Assembly: GCF_018304825.1 (NCBI RefSeq)
Contig: NZ_CP072649.1
Coordinates: forward strand, 558,001-622,000
Origin: Chloracidobacterium validum
GTDB taxonomy: Bacteria; Acidobacteriota; Blastocatellia; Chloracidobacteriales; Chloracidobacteriaceae
Length of the DNA stretch: 64,000 nucleotides
Direction: 5' to 3'
Positions 43,980 through 53,096 of this stretch are shown here, one piece after another. Numbering within the stretch: position 1 is the first letter of the stretch; the number at the start of each line of letters is the position of its first letter. The position numbers and the translations under genes were made by a program. The notes below the pieces were generated by a model. That model saw nothing but the letters and a program-made list of their open reading frames with translations, made no database searches and had not been told where the DNA came from.

Positions 43980-44006
43980 TGAAACTTTGTTTTTCAATAG
44001 TTTCAA
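43979..44006. promoter_or_regulatory. AT-rich dyad in the phaR promoter region
   Basis: TTGAAACT and AGTTTCAA form an 8-bp perfect inverted repeat with a 12-base spacer, directly next to the putative operator. It may be a second protein-binding site or a hairpin in the leader; its role is unknown. Confidence 0.4.
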
Positions 44007-44067
44007 AGAAATGTGTTGACGCCTGCCAAGCTGATTGCGTAAAAATTCCCATGACGCGGTACATGCC

Positions 44068-44568
44068 ATGCATAACGCACTGACCATCAAGCGGTATGGC
44101 AACCGGCGGCTCTATGACACGGAGTCCGGCGGTTACCTCACGAATCAAGACGTGGTGGACATCATCCGGCAGGGACGTGACATCCGCGTTGTGGACTCCC
44201 GCACCGGCGAGGACATCACCAAAATGGTGCTGATCAACATCATCCTCGAAGAAGAAAAGCTGCGGCAAAATCTCCTACCGGTGTCATTTCTCCTGCAACT
44301 CATCCGGCTGCAAGGGGAAACCCTCCAGGACTTCTTCCAGAACTACCTCACGGCCAGCCTGGAAGCTTACCTCAAGACACGCCAGGAGTTTGATCGCCGG
44401 TTTCGGGAGTGGCTCGACCTCGGCGCAGCCATGACGCGCCTTGCCTCCCCAGGCGACGAATCCGTGACCTCCCCGCCGGCCGTTGCCGCGCTCCGCGCCC
44501 CGGCCAAGCGCCGCTCGGCCAAGCCGCAAACGAAGCGCAAAACCCGCTCCAAACCACCCGCGCCCTGA
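44068..44568 (+). CDS. phaR: Polyhydroxyalkanoate synthesis regulator PhaR
   Basis: A 166-residue protein with the PHB/PHA accumulation regulator N-terminal domain: IKRYGNRRLYDTESGGYLTNQDVVDIIRQGRDIRVVDSRTGEDIT is diagnostic, and LLPVSFLLQLIRLQGETLQDFFQ is the start of the following domain. PhaR binds both PHA granules and DNA and represses phasin and its own gene until polymer forms. The C-terminal tail is Lys/Arg/Pro rich, as in many granule-binding relatives. ATG 44068 places the conserved domain at the start. It heads an operon with acyl-CoA ligases, a hydrolase and a KASIII. Confidence 0.93.
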   Translation: MHNALTIKRYGNRRLYDTESGGYLTNQDVVDIIRQGRDIRVVDSRTGEDITKMVLINIILEEEKLRQNLLPVSFLLQLIRLQGETLQDFFQNYLTASLEAYLKTRQEFDRRFREWLDLGAAMTRLASPGDESVTSPPAVAALRAPAKRRSAKPQTKRKTRSKPPAP

Positions 44569-44578
44569 CGGTCTTCCC

Positions 44579-46129
44579 ATGATGGCTTCGGCTTCCACGC
44601 CCATTGATTGGCTCGCGCGGCGCGCGCAACTGTCGCCGAACCGGACGGCACTTCGGGACGCGCGCGACGGCTATGCTCCCGTCACCTACGGCGCATGGTT
44701 TCGGCGCGTCAACCAAACCGCCCACTTCCTTCAACAACGCCTCGGAGTCCGTCCCGGCGACCGGGTGGCGGTGCTGGCGCGCAACTGTCCGGCGTACCTC
44801 GATATCTGGTTTGCCCTGGGCCAGCTTGGCGGGATTTTGCAAAACCTCAACTGGCGACTCAGTCCGCGTGAGCTGGCCACGCTGGTGGATGACGCCGCCC
44901 CGGTCGCGCTCGTTACCGACACTGAGCATGCGGGGGTCGCGGCTGAACTTGCCCGTTCCAGGTCGCTGCGCCTGGTCAGCCTGGACGGCGACACGACGCC
45001 GGCGCTGGCAGAACGTGACACATACCCGCCAACGCCCCTGCCCCCGCCACCCATCGGCCCAGAAGCTCCATGGGTGGTCTGCTATACCGGCGGCTCGACG
45101 GGTACGCCCAAAGGCGCAGTGCTGTCGCATCGCGCCATCCTCGCCAATGCGGTCAACACGGTGTTGTCGTGGGGACTGCGCCCCGACGATGTGACGCTGC
45201 TCGATGCTCCACTCTTCCATACCGGCGGTCTCAACGTCCTGACCGCCCCGCTGGTCGCCATCGGCGGCACGAGCATCGTGGCGGGAGGTTTCGCGCCAGA
45301 CCAGACCTTCGATGCCATCGAGCAGCACGGCGTCACCGTCCTGTTCGGTGTTCCGACGATGTTCATCGAACTCCAGCGCCATCCCCGCTGGGCAACGGCA
45401 GACTTCAGTCGCCTGCGCTTTGTCATCAGCGGCGGCGCGCCCTGCCCCCAGCCGGTCTACGAGGCGTTCTGGGACAAAGGCGTTGCGTTCAAAACGGGCT
45501 ACGGGTTGACCGAAGCCGGGCCGAACACCTTCTGGCTGCCGGATGACCAACTCAAGACCAAGCCCGGTGCCGTTGGCTACCCGCTCTGGTCGGTCGAAGC
45601 GCGCGTCATGCGGGCGGATGGCAGCCCTTGTCCCCCGGATGACATCGGTGAACTCTGCGTGCGTGGCCCACACCTGTTTTCTGGTTACTGGAACAACGCG
45701 GCCGCTACGGCAGCCGCGTTTGACGCCGATGGCTGGCTCCATACCGGTGACTTGGCGACCTGTGACGCCGACGGCTGTTTTCGCATCGTCGGGCGGCTCA
45801 AGGATATGTTCATTTCCGGGGGCGAAAACGTCTATCCGGCGGAAGTCGAAAGCGTTTTGCACGAGTGCCCGGCCGTGGCCGAAGCCGCCGTCATCGGTAT
45901 TCCCGACCCCAAGTGGGGTGAAATCGGCGTGGCATTTGTCGTCCTGACCCAGGACATCGCCGACGCCGACCTCGCGGCATTTTGCCGCGCGCGCCTTGCC
46001 GCTTACAAAGTTCCAAAGCGCTTCGTTCGTTTGTCGGCGCTGCCTAAAACCGGCGCGCACAAGGTAGATAAGCTCGCCCTCCGCGCCCAACTCACCGAAG
46101 GCACACCCGAAACTCAGAAAGGACGATGA
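44579..46129 (+). CDS. AMP-forming acyl-CoA ligase (first of two)
   Basis: A 516-residue ANL-superfamily enzyme. Motifs: the P-loop VCYTGGSTGTPKGAVLSH (A3), YGLTEAGP (A5), HTGDLATCDADGCFRIVGRLKDMF (A7-A8 hinge) and SGGENVYPAEVE; the C-terminal adenylation Lys is in KTGAHKVDKLAL. It activates a carboxylic acid as acyl-AMP and transfers it to CoA; the pocket suggests a medium- or long-chain substrate but this is inference. It starts ten bases after phaR and is followed four bases later by the hydrolase gene. It pairs with a second ligase at 47951. Confidence 0.92.
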   Translation: MMASASTPIDWLARRAQLSPNRTALRDARDGYAPVTYGAWFRRVNQTAHFLQQRLGVRPGDRVAVLARNCPAYLDIWFALGQLGGILQNLNWRLSPRELATLVDDAAPVALVTDTEHAGVAAELARSRSLRLVSLDGDTTPALAERDTYPPTPLPPPPIGPEAPWVVCYTGGSTGTPKGAVLSHRAILANAVNTVLSWGLRPDDVTLLDAPLFHTGGLNVLTAPLVAIGGTSIVAGGFAPDQTFDAIEQHGVTVLFGVPTMFIELQRHPRWATADFSRLRFVISGGAPCPQPVYEAFWDKGVAFKTGYGLTEAGPNTFWLPDDQLKTKPGAVGYPLWSVEARVMRADGSPCPPDDIGELCVRGPHLFSGYWNNAAATAAAFDADGWLHTGDLATCDADGCFRIVGRLKDMFISGGENVYPAEVESVLHECPAVAEAAVIGIPDPKWGEIGVAFVVLTQDIADADLAAFCRARLAAYKVPKRFVRLSALPKTGAHKVDKLALRAQLTEGTPETQKGR

Positions 46130-46133
46130 CCTG

Positions 46134-46934
46134 ATGCCACACATCACGACCAACGGCGTGCAACTCTACGTGGAAGACACCGGTGGTGACCGCCCGGCGG
46201 TGCTGTTCATTGCCGGGCTGGGGTATGACGAGTGGTTCTGGGCGCAGTCGGTTGCCCCCTACCTGCGGGATGACTACCGACTGGTGATGCCGGCCAACCG
46301 CGGCGCCGGTCGGAGCGACAAGCCGGCCGGCCCCTACACAACGGCCCAGATGGCGGCCGACATGCTCGGTCTGCTGGACGCGCTGGCGCTCGAACAGGTC
46401 ATCGTCGTCGGGCATTCGCTTGGCGGCTTCATTGCGCAGGAACTTACCCTGGCCGCTCCCAACCGGGTGCGCAAACTCGTGCTGGCCGGAACGAGCTTTG
46501 GCGGTCCGCAGTCCATCCCACCTACACCGGCCGCCCTGGCAGTGCTGATGCTCGACCGGACGCTTGACCCGATGGAACTCATTCGGCGGGGACTAGAGAC
46601 GGCCGTCGCCCCGGCGTTTCTCGCCGCCAAGCCGCCCATGCTCGACGCCCTGATTGCCTACCGGCTCACAACACCCGTGCCGCCTGAAGCCTTCCAAAGC
46701 CAGTTGATGGCCGGGGCCGCCCACGATGCTGCCGACCGCATCGCGGCCATCGGCTGTCCGACGCTGCTGGTGGCCGGCGAACTCGACCAAGTCGTTCCAC
46801 CGGGCAACGTCGCCTTGCTCCAGGCCAAGCTTCCCCAGGCCGAGTCGGTGGTGATTCCCGACGCCGGCCACCTGTTCCCCATCGAAAAACCCCAGGAAAC
46901 GGCAACGGCCCTGGCCGACTTTTTCCGCCGTTGA
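46134..46934 (+). CDS. Alpha/beta hydrolase
   Basis: A 266-residue alpha/beta-hydrolase fold protein. The oxyanion-side sequence is VLFIAGLGYDEWFW, the nucleophile elbow GHSLGG gives Ser near 102, the acidic residue is in VAGELDQVVPPG (about 221) and the His in PDAGHLFPIEKP (about 246). The family includes esterases, lactonases and thioesterases; the substrate is unknown. It sits between an acyl-CoA ligase and a ketoacyl-synthase-like gene, spaced by four and 16 bases, so it may act on the same acyl intermediate. Confidence 0.88.
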   Translation: MPHITTNGVQLYVEDTGGDRPAVLFIAGLGYDEWFWAQSVAPYLRDDYRLVMPANRGAGRSDKPAGPYTTAQMAADMLGLLDALALEQVIVVGHSLGGFIAQELTLAAPNRVRKLVLAGTSFGGPQSIPPTPAALAVLMLDRTLDPMELIRRGLETAVAPAFLAAKPPMLDALIAYRLTTPVPPEAFQSQLMAGAAHDAADRIAAIGCPTLLVAGELDQVVPPGNVALLQAKLPQAESVVIPDAGHLFPIEKPQETATALADFFRR

Positions 46935-46950
46935 CCACAGGAGTAACCGA

Positions 46951-47946
46951 ATGACGCGCCATGCGCACATCCTGGCAACCGGCAGTTATGCGCCCGCGCG
47001 CGTCGTGCCGAACGCCGAGTTTGACGCCCGCTTTGGCGAACCGGTCGGCGATTGGCTCGTCGCCAACGTTGGCATCCATGAGCGACGCTACATGCGCGAC
47101 GATGAAACCACGTCGGACATGGTGACGGCAGCAGCCCGGCAGGCGCTGGAGCGCGCCCGGCTTGATCCGACCGATCTCGACCTCATCATCGTTGCGACCG
47201 ACACGCCGGATTATCTGTCGCCGGCCACGGCCTCGGTCGTCCAGTCCAAGCTGGGCGCGCGGCGGGCCGGAACGTTCGACCTCAACGCCGCCTGCGCCGG
47301 CTGGGTGACGGCGCTCAACCAGGCCGCGCTGACCATCACCGCCGATGCCGACTACCGGCACGTTCTCGTGGCCGGGGGCTACGGCATGAGCCGCTTCCTC
47401 GACCCCCACGATAAGTACACCGCAACGCTGTTTGCCGACGGCGCCGGCGCGGTCATCCTCGGGGCCGGCGAACGACCCGGTTTCCTGGCCGGCAAGCTCC
47501 AGGCGGTCGGGGAGTTTCACGACGCCATGGGGATTTATACCGGTGGGACGTTTCGCCCGTGCACGGCCGCGACCCTGGCCGCCTTTGGCCCGCCCAAGGT
47601 GCAGTTCATTCGCAAGTTTCCCCGCACGTTCAACACCGAATACTGGCCTGCGCTGATTCGCGCGGCGCTGGCCAAGGCGGCGCTCCCGCTCGCCGAAGTG
47701 GATTGGTTTCTGTTCACGCAGATCAACCTGCGCACCATCGAAATGGTGATGGACCTGCTCGGACAACCGCTCACCAAGACCCACTGGATCATGGACAAGT
47801 GGGGCTACACCGGCTCGGCCTGCCTGCCCATGGCGCTCGACGACCTGGTGATGACACGGCAGGAACTGCGTCCCGGACAAACCATCGTGTTCTGCGCCAG
47901 CGGCGGGGGCATCGCCCTGGCCGCGTCAGTCTGGAGGTGGATCTAA
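46951..47946 (+). CDS. KASIII/FabH-like condensing enzyme lacking the usual His and Asn
   Basis: A 331-residue thiolase-fold protein of FabH length. The Cys nucleophile is present (Cys115 in LNAACAGWVT) and the fold motifs LIIVATDTPDYLSPATAS and LFADGAGAVIL match 3-oxoacyl-ACP synthase III. At the position of the FabH motif H-Q-A-N the sequence reads T256-Q-I-N, and where FabH has G-N-T-S it reads G285-Y-T-G, so both residues that normally decarboxylate malonyl-ACP are replaced. Inference: an acyltransferase, or a condenser using a pre-activated partner, rather than a starter enzyme of fatty acid synthesis. It lies in the phaR operon between a hydrolase and an acyl-CoA ligase. Confidence 0.88.
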   Translation: MTRHAHILATGSYAPARVVPNAEFDARFGEPVGDWLVANVGIHERRYMRDDETTSDMVTAAARQALERARLDPTDLDLIIVATDTPDYLSPATASVVQSKLGARRAGTFDLNAACAGWVTALNQAALTITADADYRHVLVAGGYGMSRFLDPHDKYTATLFADGAGAVILGAGERPGFLAGKLQAVGEFHDAMGIYTGGTFRPCTAATLAAFGPPKVQFIRKFPRTFNTEYWPALIRAALAKAALPLAEVDWFLFTQINLRTIEMVMDLLGQPLTKTHWIMDKWGYTGSACLPMALDDLVMTRQELRPGQTIVFCASGGGIALAASVWRWI

Positions 47947-47950
47947 CGCC

Positions 47951-49504
47951 ATGCTGGTTGGATTGGGCGATTACCTTGGCCGCCGCGCCGTGTATTCCCC
48001 GGACGCGCCGGCCTTTGTGGATGCCGGCAAGGCAACGCCACTCCGGCTGACCTTTGCCGAAGCCGACGTGCGCGCAACGCGCGTTGCCGCCGCGCTCCGC
48101 CGCATCGGCGTTGGTCAGGGTGATCGCGTCGCCCTGCTGGCGCGGGACGGCATCGAACACCTGGACGCCTTCTTTGCCTGCGCCAAGCTCGGCGCACTGC
48201 ATACGCCGTTCAACTGGCGGCTGCACTGGCGGGAAAACCTGGCCATCATCAAACAACTGCAACCCCGAGTCCTGCTTTTCGGCGACGACTTCGCCGAGGC
48301 CGTCGCGGCCATGCAGTCCACGGGCGAACTGGGCGACACGGCCCTGGTTCACCTCGGAGCGCTGCCGGTTGCCGACAGCTTCGCGTTTGCCGAATGGCTG
48401 ACGACACCCGCCCCAGACTTTGCCCCGGCGCCGGTTCAACCGGAAGACATCGCGGCGCTCATCTTCACCGGAGGCACGACCGGAACGCCAAAGGCAGCGG
48501 CCATTTCCCACCGCCAGATTGCCTGGAACACGCTCAACACCGTCCTGCACGACCTGCGGCACGGCGACTGTTACCTGAACGTCTTCCCGCTCTTTCACAC
48601 GGGCGGGCTGTTTGTCTATACCGTGCCGTTGGCGATTCTGGGCGGGACGACGATTCTCGTTCGGCAGTTCGACGCGGCCCAGACGCTTGACCTCATTGCC
48701 CGCGAGCGGGTGACGGTCTTTGCCGGCGTGCCGACGATGTACCAGATGATGCTGGCCGCGCCGACCTGGGCCACGGCCGACCTCTCTTCGCTGCGCTTTT
48801 GCACCAGCGGTGGCGCACCGCTGCCACTCACCATCATTGAGGCCTACCGGGTCCAAAAAGGCGTGTGCTTCAAGCAGGGATTCGGGATGACCGAGTTCGG
48901 CCCCGGCGTCTTTGCCCTTGCCCCAGACGATGCCGAACGCAAGGCCGGCTCCATCGGACGGCCAAACTTTTTCGTCGAAGCCGCCGTGATGGACGACGCC
49001 GGGAATCTGCTCCCGCCGGAAGTCGCCGGTGAGCTGGTGCTGCGCGGGCCGTCCGGTTCGTCCGGGTACTTTGGCAATCCTGATGCCACGGCGGCCAGCC
49101 GTGACGCCGCGGGCTGGTTTCACACCGGCGACATGGCGCGGTATGACGCCGAAGGCTACTTCTTCATCGTTGACCGCAAGAAGGACATGTTCATTTCGGG
49201 CGGCGAAAACGTCTATCCGGCCGAGATCGAGCAGGCGCTCTACACCCATCCGGCCGTGGCCATGTGTGCCGTCGTCGGACTTCCCGACCCGAAGTGGGGT
49301 GAAGTCGGCGCGGCCTGCGTCGTCCTGAAGCCGGAGATGACGGCGACCGAAACCGAACTCATCACGTTTCTGCGCGACCGCCTGGCCGGGTACAAGGTTC
49401 CGAAGACCGTTCACTTCCTTGACGCCCTGCCAATGAGCGCGGCCGGCAAGGTTCTCAAGCGCGAGCTCCGCGACCGGCTCGCGCCACCACCTACGACCAA
49501 CTGA
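47951..49504 (+). CDS. AMP-forming acyl-CoA ligase (second of two)
   Basis: A 517-residue ANL enzyme related to the ligase at 44579: LIFTGGTTGTPKAAAISH, QGFGMTEFGPG, HTGDMARYDAEGYFFIVDRKKDMF and SGGENVYPAEIE, with the Lys of MSAAGKVLKRELRD near the end. It begins four bases past the KASIII stop, so it is translationally close. Two ligases around a hydrolase and a KASIII suggest that two different acids feed one condensation or exchange pathway, or that they supply hydroxyacyl-CoA for PHA. The substrates are not predictable. Confidence 0.92.
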   Translation: MLVGLGDYLGRRAVYSPDAPAFVDAGKATPLRLTFAEADVRATRVAAALRRIGVGQGDRVALLARDGIEHLDAFFACAKLGALHTPFNWRLHWRENLAIIKQLQPRVLLFGDDFAEAVAAMQSTGELGDTALVHLGALPVADSFAFAEWLTTPAPDFAPAPVQPEDIAALIFTGGTTGTPKAAAISHRQIAWNTLNTVLHDLRHGDCYLNVFPLFHTGGLFVYTVPLAILGGTTILVRQFDAAQTLDLIARERVTVFAGVPTMYQMMLAAPTWATADLSSLRFCTSGGAPLPLTIIEAYRVQKGVCFKQGFGMTEFGPGVFALAPDDAERKAGSIGRPNFFVEAAVMDDAGNLLPPEVAGELVLRGPSGSSGYFGNPDATAASRDAAGWFHTGDMARYDAEGYFFIVDRKKDMFISGGENVYPAEIEQALYTHPAVAMCAVVGLPDPKWGEVGAACVVLKPEMTATETELITFLRDRLAGYKVPKTVHFLDALPMSAAGKVLKRELRDRLAPPPTTN

Positions 49505-49546
49505 CCACACTTCATGAGTTTATCGAGGAGTAAGGAGTTCACCCCT

Positions 49547-52500
49547 ATGCACAACCAACTTTTGCGCCTTTGCCTGGCGCTCCTGATGGGTTGTCTGGGT
49601 AGCTTGCCCGGCTTTGGGCAGGTTTCCACCGGACAGCTCAGCGGGACGATCACCGATCCTTCCGGGGCAGTCGTTCCGGGCGCGACCGTGACCGTCACGC
49701 AAAAAGGTACGGGCACGACCCGCACCGTCACCACCGGCGATAACGGCACGTACACAATTCCGTTGCTGCCACCCGGCAGCTATCGGATCGAGGCGACGGC
49801 CGGAAACTTCCGCAAAACCGTGCTGGAAGAAGTTCCCGTGCGGATTACCGAAAACACCACGGTTGACCTGACCCTGCAAGTTGGCGATGTCAGCGGGGAG
49901 GTCGTCGTCGTCACCGCTGAGGGTCCACTCGTTCGGACCGATGCCTCCAGTCAGGGGCGCGTCATCGAGGAACGCAGCATTCGCCAACTGCCGCTGCCGA
50001 CGCGCAACTTTCAGCAACTCCTGACCCTCAGCGCAGGCACGTCGGCCAACATCACCAACACTTCGGAAGTTGGACGTGGCGACACAGCCATCAACGTCAA
50101 CGGCCAACGGACGACGAGCAACTCGGTGCTCATCAATGGCATTGACGCCAACTCCATCGGCACGGGTTCAACGCCAAACCTGGCCGTGCCGGCCACTGAT
50201 TCGCTCCAGGAATTCATCGTCCTGACGAGCCAGTATGACGCCTCAGCCGGACGCAACGCCGGCGGCATTGTCACCGCCGTCACCAAATCCGGGACGAATG
50301 AGTTTCACGGCAATGCTTACTTTTTCCTGCGCGACACGTCGCTCAATGCCAACAACTTTTTCCTCAAGCGGCAGGGCATCGATCGCCAAACGAACGAGCG
50401 TTACCAGTACGGTGGGACGCTGGGCGGCCCCATTGTCAAGGACCGCGTATGGTTTTTTGGCTCGTACCAAGGGACGCGCGAAACCAACGGCACATCGCTG
50501 ACCAACAGCCTGTCGGTCGTCGGTACGCCGCCCGATCTCACCGATGACCGCTCGAATGCGGCACTGTCGGCGCTGTCAGCGGCGCGCGCGCCGGGACTGG
50601 CCCTGTTCGGGCAACTCGGCTTCGTCAACCCGGTGGCCCGCGCCCTGCTCCAGGCGCGGTATCCAGACGGTTCGTTCCTCATCCCGTCCGGCAATGGACA
50701 GATTGCGCGCATCTTGCCAACGCTGTCGAAATTCCGTGAAGAGCAGTTCAACGCCAATGTGGACGCCCAGCTTGGCAACGCCAATCGGCTGGCCGTGAAG
50801 TTTTTCTTTGCCAACAACCGGATTGACCAGGGGCTGTTCAATCAATTCGGGTTAGCCAACGTACTCCAGACACCGGGCTACCCGGTACGCACCGAAGCCA
50901 ACAACCGCTTTCTTTCCGTCACCGACACACACGTGTTTGCCAGCGGCTTCATCAATGAGGCGCGGTTCGGGTTCAACATCATTCCCGCCAAAGCCGTTCC
51001 GACCGAGCCGTTCACTGCCAACCAGTTCGGGATCAACTCGCCCAACCGGACAAGATTCCCGGGCATGCCGGCCATTGGCTTGAACAACTTTTTCACGGCC
51101 GGCCCCTCTGGCTTTTCGGCCAGCGACAACCAGGCCGACACCCTCACGGCCGGCGATACGGTGACCTACACCACCGGCAACCACACCATGAAGTTTGGGG
51201 GTGAGTATCGCTACAACCGGGTGCGCGTAGATTTCGATGTCTTTGCACGTGGCTCCATTACTTTCACCGGGGCGTTGACCAATCTGGCCGCCCTGGCGCC
51301 GCTTTTCACGCCAGGCCGGCGCGACGCTTTCACGGAGTTCCTGGTTGCCGATGCATTTCCAGGGTTTAATCCGGTCTTTTCCATCATTGGACCTGGCGCC
51401 GCCAAGCGGCAGGTGCGGGCGCATGACTTTGCCCTGTTCTTCCAGGATGACTGGAAAATTCATCCCCGGCTTACGCTCAACTTGGGCGTGCGGTACGACT
51501 ACTTTGGGCCGTTCTTTGACACCGACGGACGCTTCGTCACCTTTGATCCGGTCCGCTTCCGCGCCGGCGCACCCGGCAACGGATTTCTGCAAGCCGGCAA
51601 TGCCAGCCCGGCCATTCCCAACATACCCACGATTGAACGCGGACTCGTGCCGCCTGACCGCAACAACTTCGCGCCGCGCATTGGCTTCGCCTTTCGCCCC
51701 ATCGAGAGCAATCGGTTCGTCATTCGGGGTGGCTATGGCATTTACTACGACCGGCCGAACTCGCGCGTGGTCAACAACCAGGCGTTGACCTATCCCTACT
51801 ACACGCTGGCGCTGGCGCAGTTTTCACGCCCGCTGGCCAACCCCTTCGTGCCGATCCCGCAACAGTTCCCGGTCGGGTTCCCATTCACCGTGCCGAATGA
51901 CCTGTTCAACCCGTCACTGCCGGTCGGGCCAACCAATCAGCCGACCATTACCATTCCGGTGCAGGGCATTTACGTGGACCGCAACCTGCGCACGCCGTAC
52001 ATCCAGCAGTACTCACTGGGCGTGCAGTGGGAATTCATCAAGGACACGCAGCTTGAGATTGCCTATGTCGGCTCGGTCGGACGCAAGCTGACGCGCTTCC
52101 GCAACCTCAACCAAACCACGTCTCCCAACGCGGTCGGAACCTTTACGCTCAGCCCGCTGTTTTCCACGATTCCCACGATTGGCTTCGGCGTCCATGCCCA
52201 GGAAACCACGGCCAATTCGAGCTACAACTCACTTCAGGTGAGCGTGACGCGGCGATTGGCGAAAGGGCTTCAGGGGTTGTTTGCGTACACGTGGTCGCAC
52301 ACCATTGACAACTACTCCGGTCAGATCACATCGGGTGGGACGAGCGACGTATCGGCCGATGTCGGCGACCAGGCCACCTTTGCCGGCACACGCGGCACGG
52401 CCGATTTCGACCGACGGCACCGGGTCGTGGCCAGCTTCGTCTATGACTTGCCGAAGCTCTACCAGGGCGACGGGGCGCTGAAGTACCTCGTCAACGACTG

Positions 52501-52969
52501 GCAAATCGCGGCGGTTTCAATCGTTCAGTCTGGACTGCCGTTCAACGTCGTTTCCGGGCGGGGGTTGTTTGACGCCTCACGGGCGGATTTCGTGCCCGGC
52601 TTCCGCGGCAGCGCAGCCCGCAGCGGCAACGTCCGCGACCGGCTGGATAGCTACTTCAACACCGGCGCGTTTGTCGTCGCTACCGGCGCGGGTAACTTCG
52701 GCAACACGGGGCGGAACATTCTCCGCGGACCGGCCCAGGCCAATACTGACATCTCTGTTGTGAAGTTCTTCCTGATCGGCGAGCGGCAGCGGGTTGAGTT
52801 CCGCACGGAGTTCTTCAATGCGTTCAACCAAACCAACTTTGCCAACCCGATTAGCACGGGCGCGCCGCTCGTGCCGGGGGGAGCGCCACTGAATCCGAAC
52901 TTCGGGCGGATTCTTTCGACCTCAACCGGGCCGCGCCTGATTCAGTTTGCCTTCAAATACAGCTTCTAA
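49547..52969 (+). CDS. Large Oar-like TonB-dependent outer-membrane receptor
   Basis: About 1140 residues. ATG 49547 has AAGGAG upstream and begins a signal peptide (hydrophobic core about 5-20, cut after GFGQ). A carboxypeptidase-regulatory beta domain (about 27-108, GTITDPSGAVVPGATVTV) is followed by a plug domain (about 115-250, VVVVTAEGPLVRTDASSQG; INVNGQRTTSNSVLINGID) and a long barrel. It ends IQFAFKYSF, with the usual final Phe. The Oar-like type is abundant in Acidobacteria and takes up complex ligands. It follows the acyl-ligase operon by 42 bases, but a terminator at 53006 closes it. Confidence 0.93.
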   Translation: MHNQLLRLCLALLMGCLGSLPGFGQVSTGQLSGTITDPSGAVVPGATVTVTQKGTGTTRTVTTGDNGTYTIPLLPPGSYRIEATAGNFRKTVLEEVPVRITENTTVDLTLQVGDVSGEVVVVTAEGPLVRTDASSQGRVIEERSIRQLPLPTRNFQQLLTLSAGTSANITNTSEVGRGDTAINVNGQRTTSNSVLINGIDANSIGTGSTPNLAVPATDSLQEFIVLTSQYDASAGRNAGGIVTAVTKSGTNEFHGNAYFFLRDTSLNANNFFLKRQGIDRQTNERYQYGGTLGGPIVKDRVWFFGSYQGTRETNGTSLTNSLSVVGTPPDLTDDRSNAALSALSAARAPGLALFGQLGFVNPVARALLQARYPDGSFLIPSGNGQIARILPTLSKFREEQFNANVDAQLGNANRLAVKFFFANNRIDQGLFNQFGLANVLQTPGYPVRTEANNRFLSVTDTHVFASGFINEARFGFNIIPAKAVPTEPFTANQFGINSPNRTRFPGMPAIGLNNFFTAGPSGFSASDNQADTLTAGDTVTYTTGNHTMKFGGEYRYNRVRVDFDVFARGSITFTGALTNLAALAPLFTPGRRDAFTEFLVADAFPGFNPVFSIIGPGAAKRQVRAHDFALFFQDDWKIHPRLTLNLGVRYDYFGPFFDTDGRFVTFDPVRFRAGAPGNGFLQAGNASPAIPNIPTIERGLVPPDRNNFAPRIGFAFRPIESNRFVIRGGYGIYYDRPNSRVVNNQALTYPYYTLALAQFSRPLANPFVPIPQQFPVGFPFTVPNDLFNPSLPVGPTNQPTITIPVQGIYVDRNLRTPYIQQYSLGVQWEFIKDTQLEIAYVGSVGRKLTRFRNLNQTTSPNAVGTFTLSPLFSTIPTIGFGVHAQETTANSSYNSLQVSVTRRLAKGLQGLFAYTWSHTIDNYSGQITSGGTSDVSADVGDQATFAGTRGTADFDRRHRVVASFVYDLPKLYQGDGALKYLVNDWQIAAVSIVQSGLPFNVVSGRGLFDASRADFVPGFRGSAARSGNVRDRLDSYFNTGAFVVATGAGNFGNTGRNILRGPAQANTDISVVKFFLIGERQRVEFRTEFFNAFNQTNFANPISTGAPLVPGGAPLNPNFGRILSTSTGPRLIQFAFKYSF

Positions 52970-53005
52970 GGCAAGCTGGCGTTCACGCCGCGCAGGCAAA
53001 ACAGT

Positions 53006-53045
53006 GTGGGGAGAGGCACCTTCGCCGCTCCCCACCGGTTTTTTT
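53006..53045 (+). terminator. Intrinsic terminator after the TonB receptor gene
   Basis: GTGGGGAG, a 14-base loop, CTCCCCAC, then CGG and seven T. The 8-bp GC stem and T-run lie 37 bases past the stop codon. It also insulates against the convergent htrA gene. Confidence 0.85.
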
Positions 53046-53096
53046 AATCCTCACGCGCACAACCACCAGCACGCCGTCCTGGCTTGTCGCGCGCGG

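Noticed and set aside
47789-49510. Long open frame (573 codons) antisense to the second acyl-CoA ligase
   Set aside because: The sense strand has the full ANL motif set; long antisense frames are common in GC-rich DNA. The same holds for antisense frames at 44372-46153, 39928-41304, 46666-47880 and 53475-54554.
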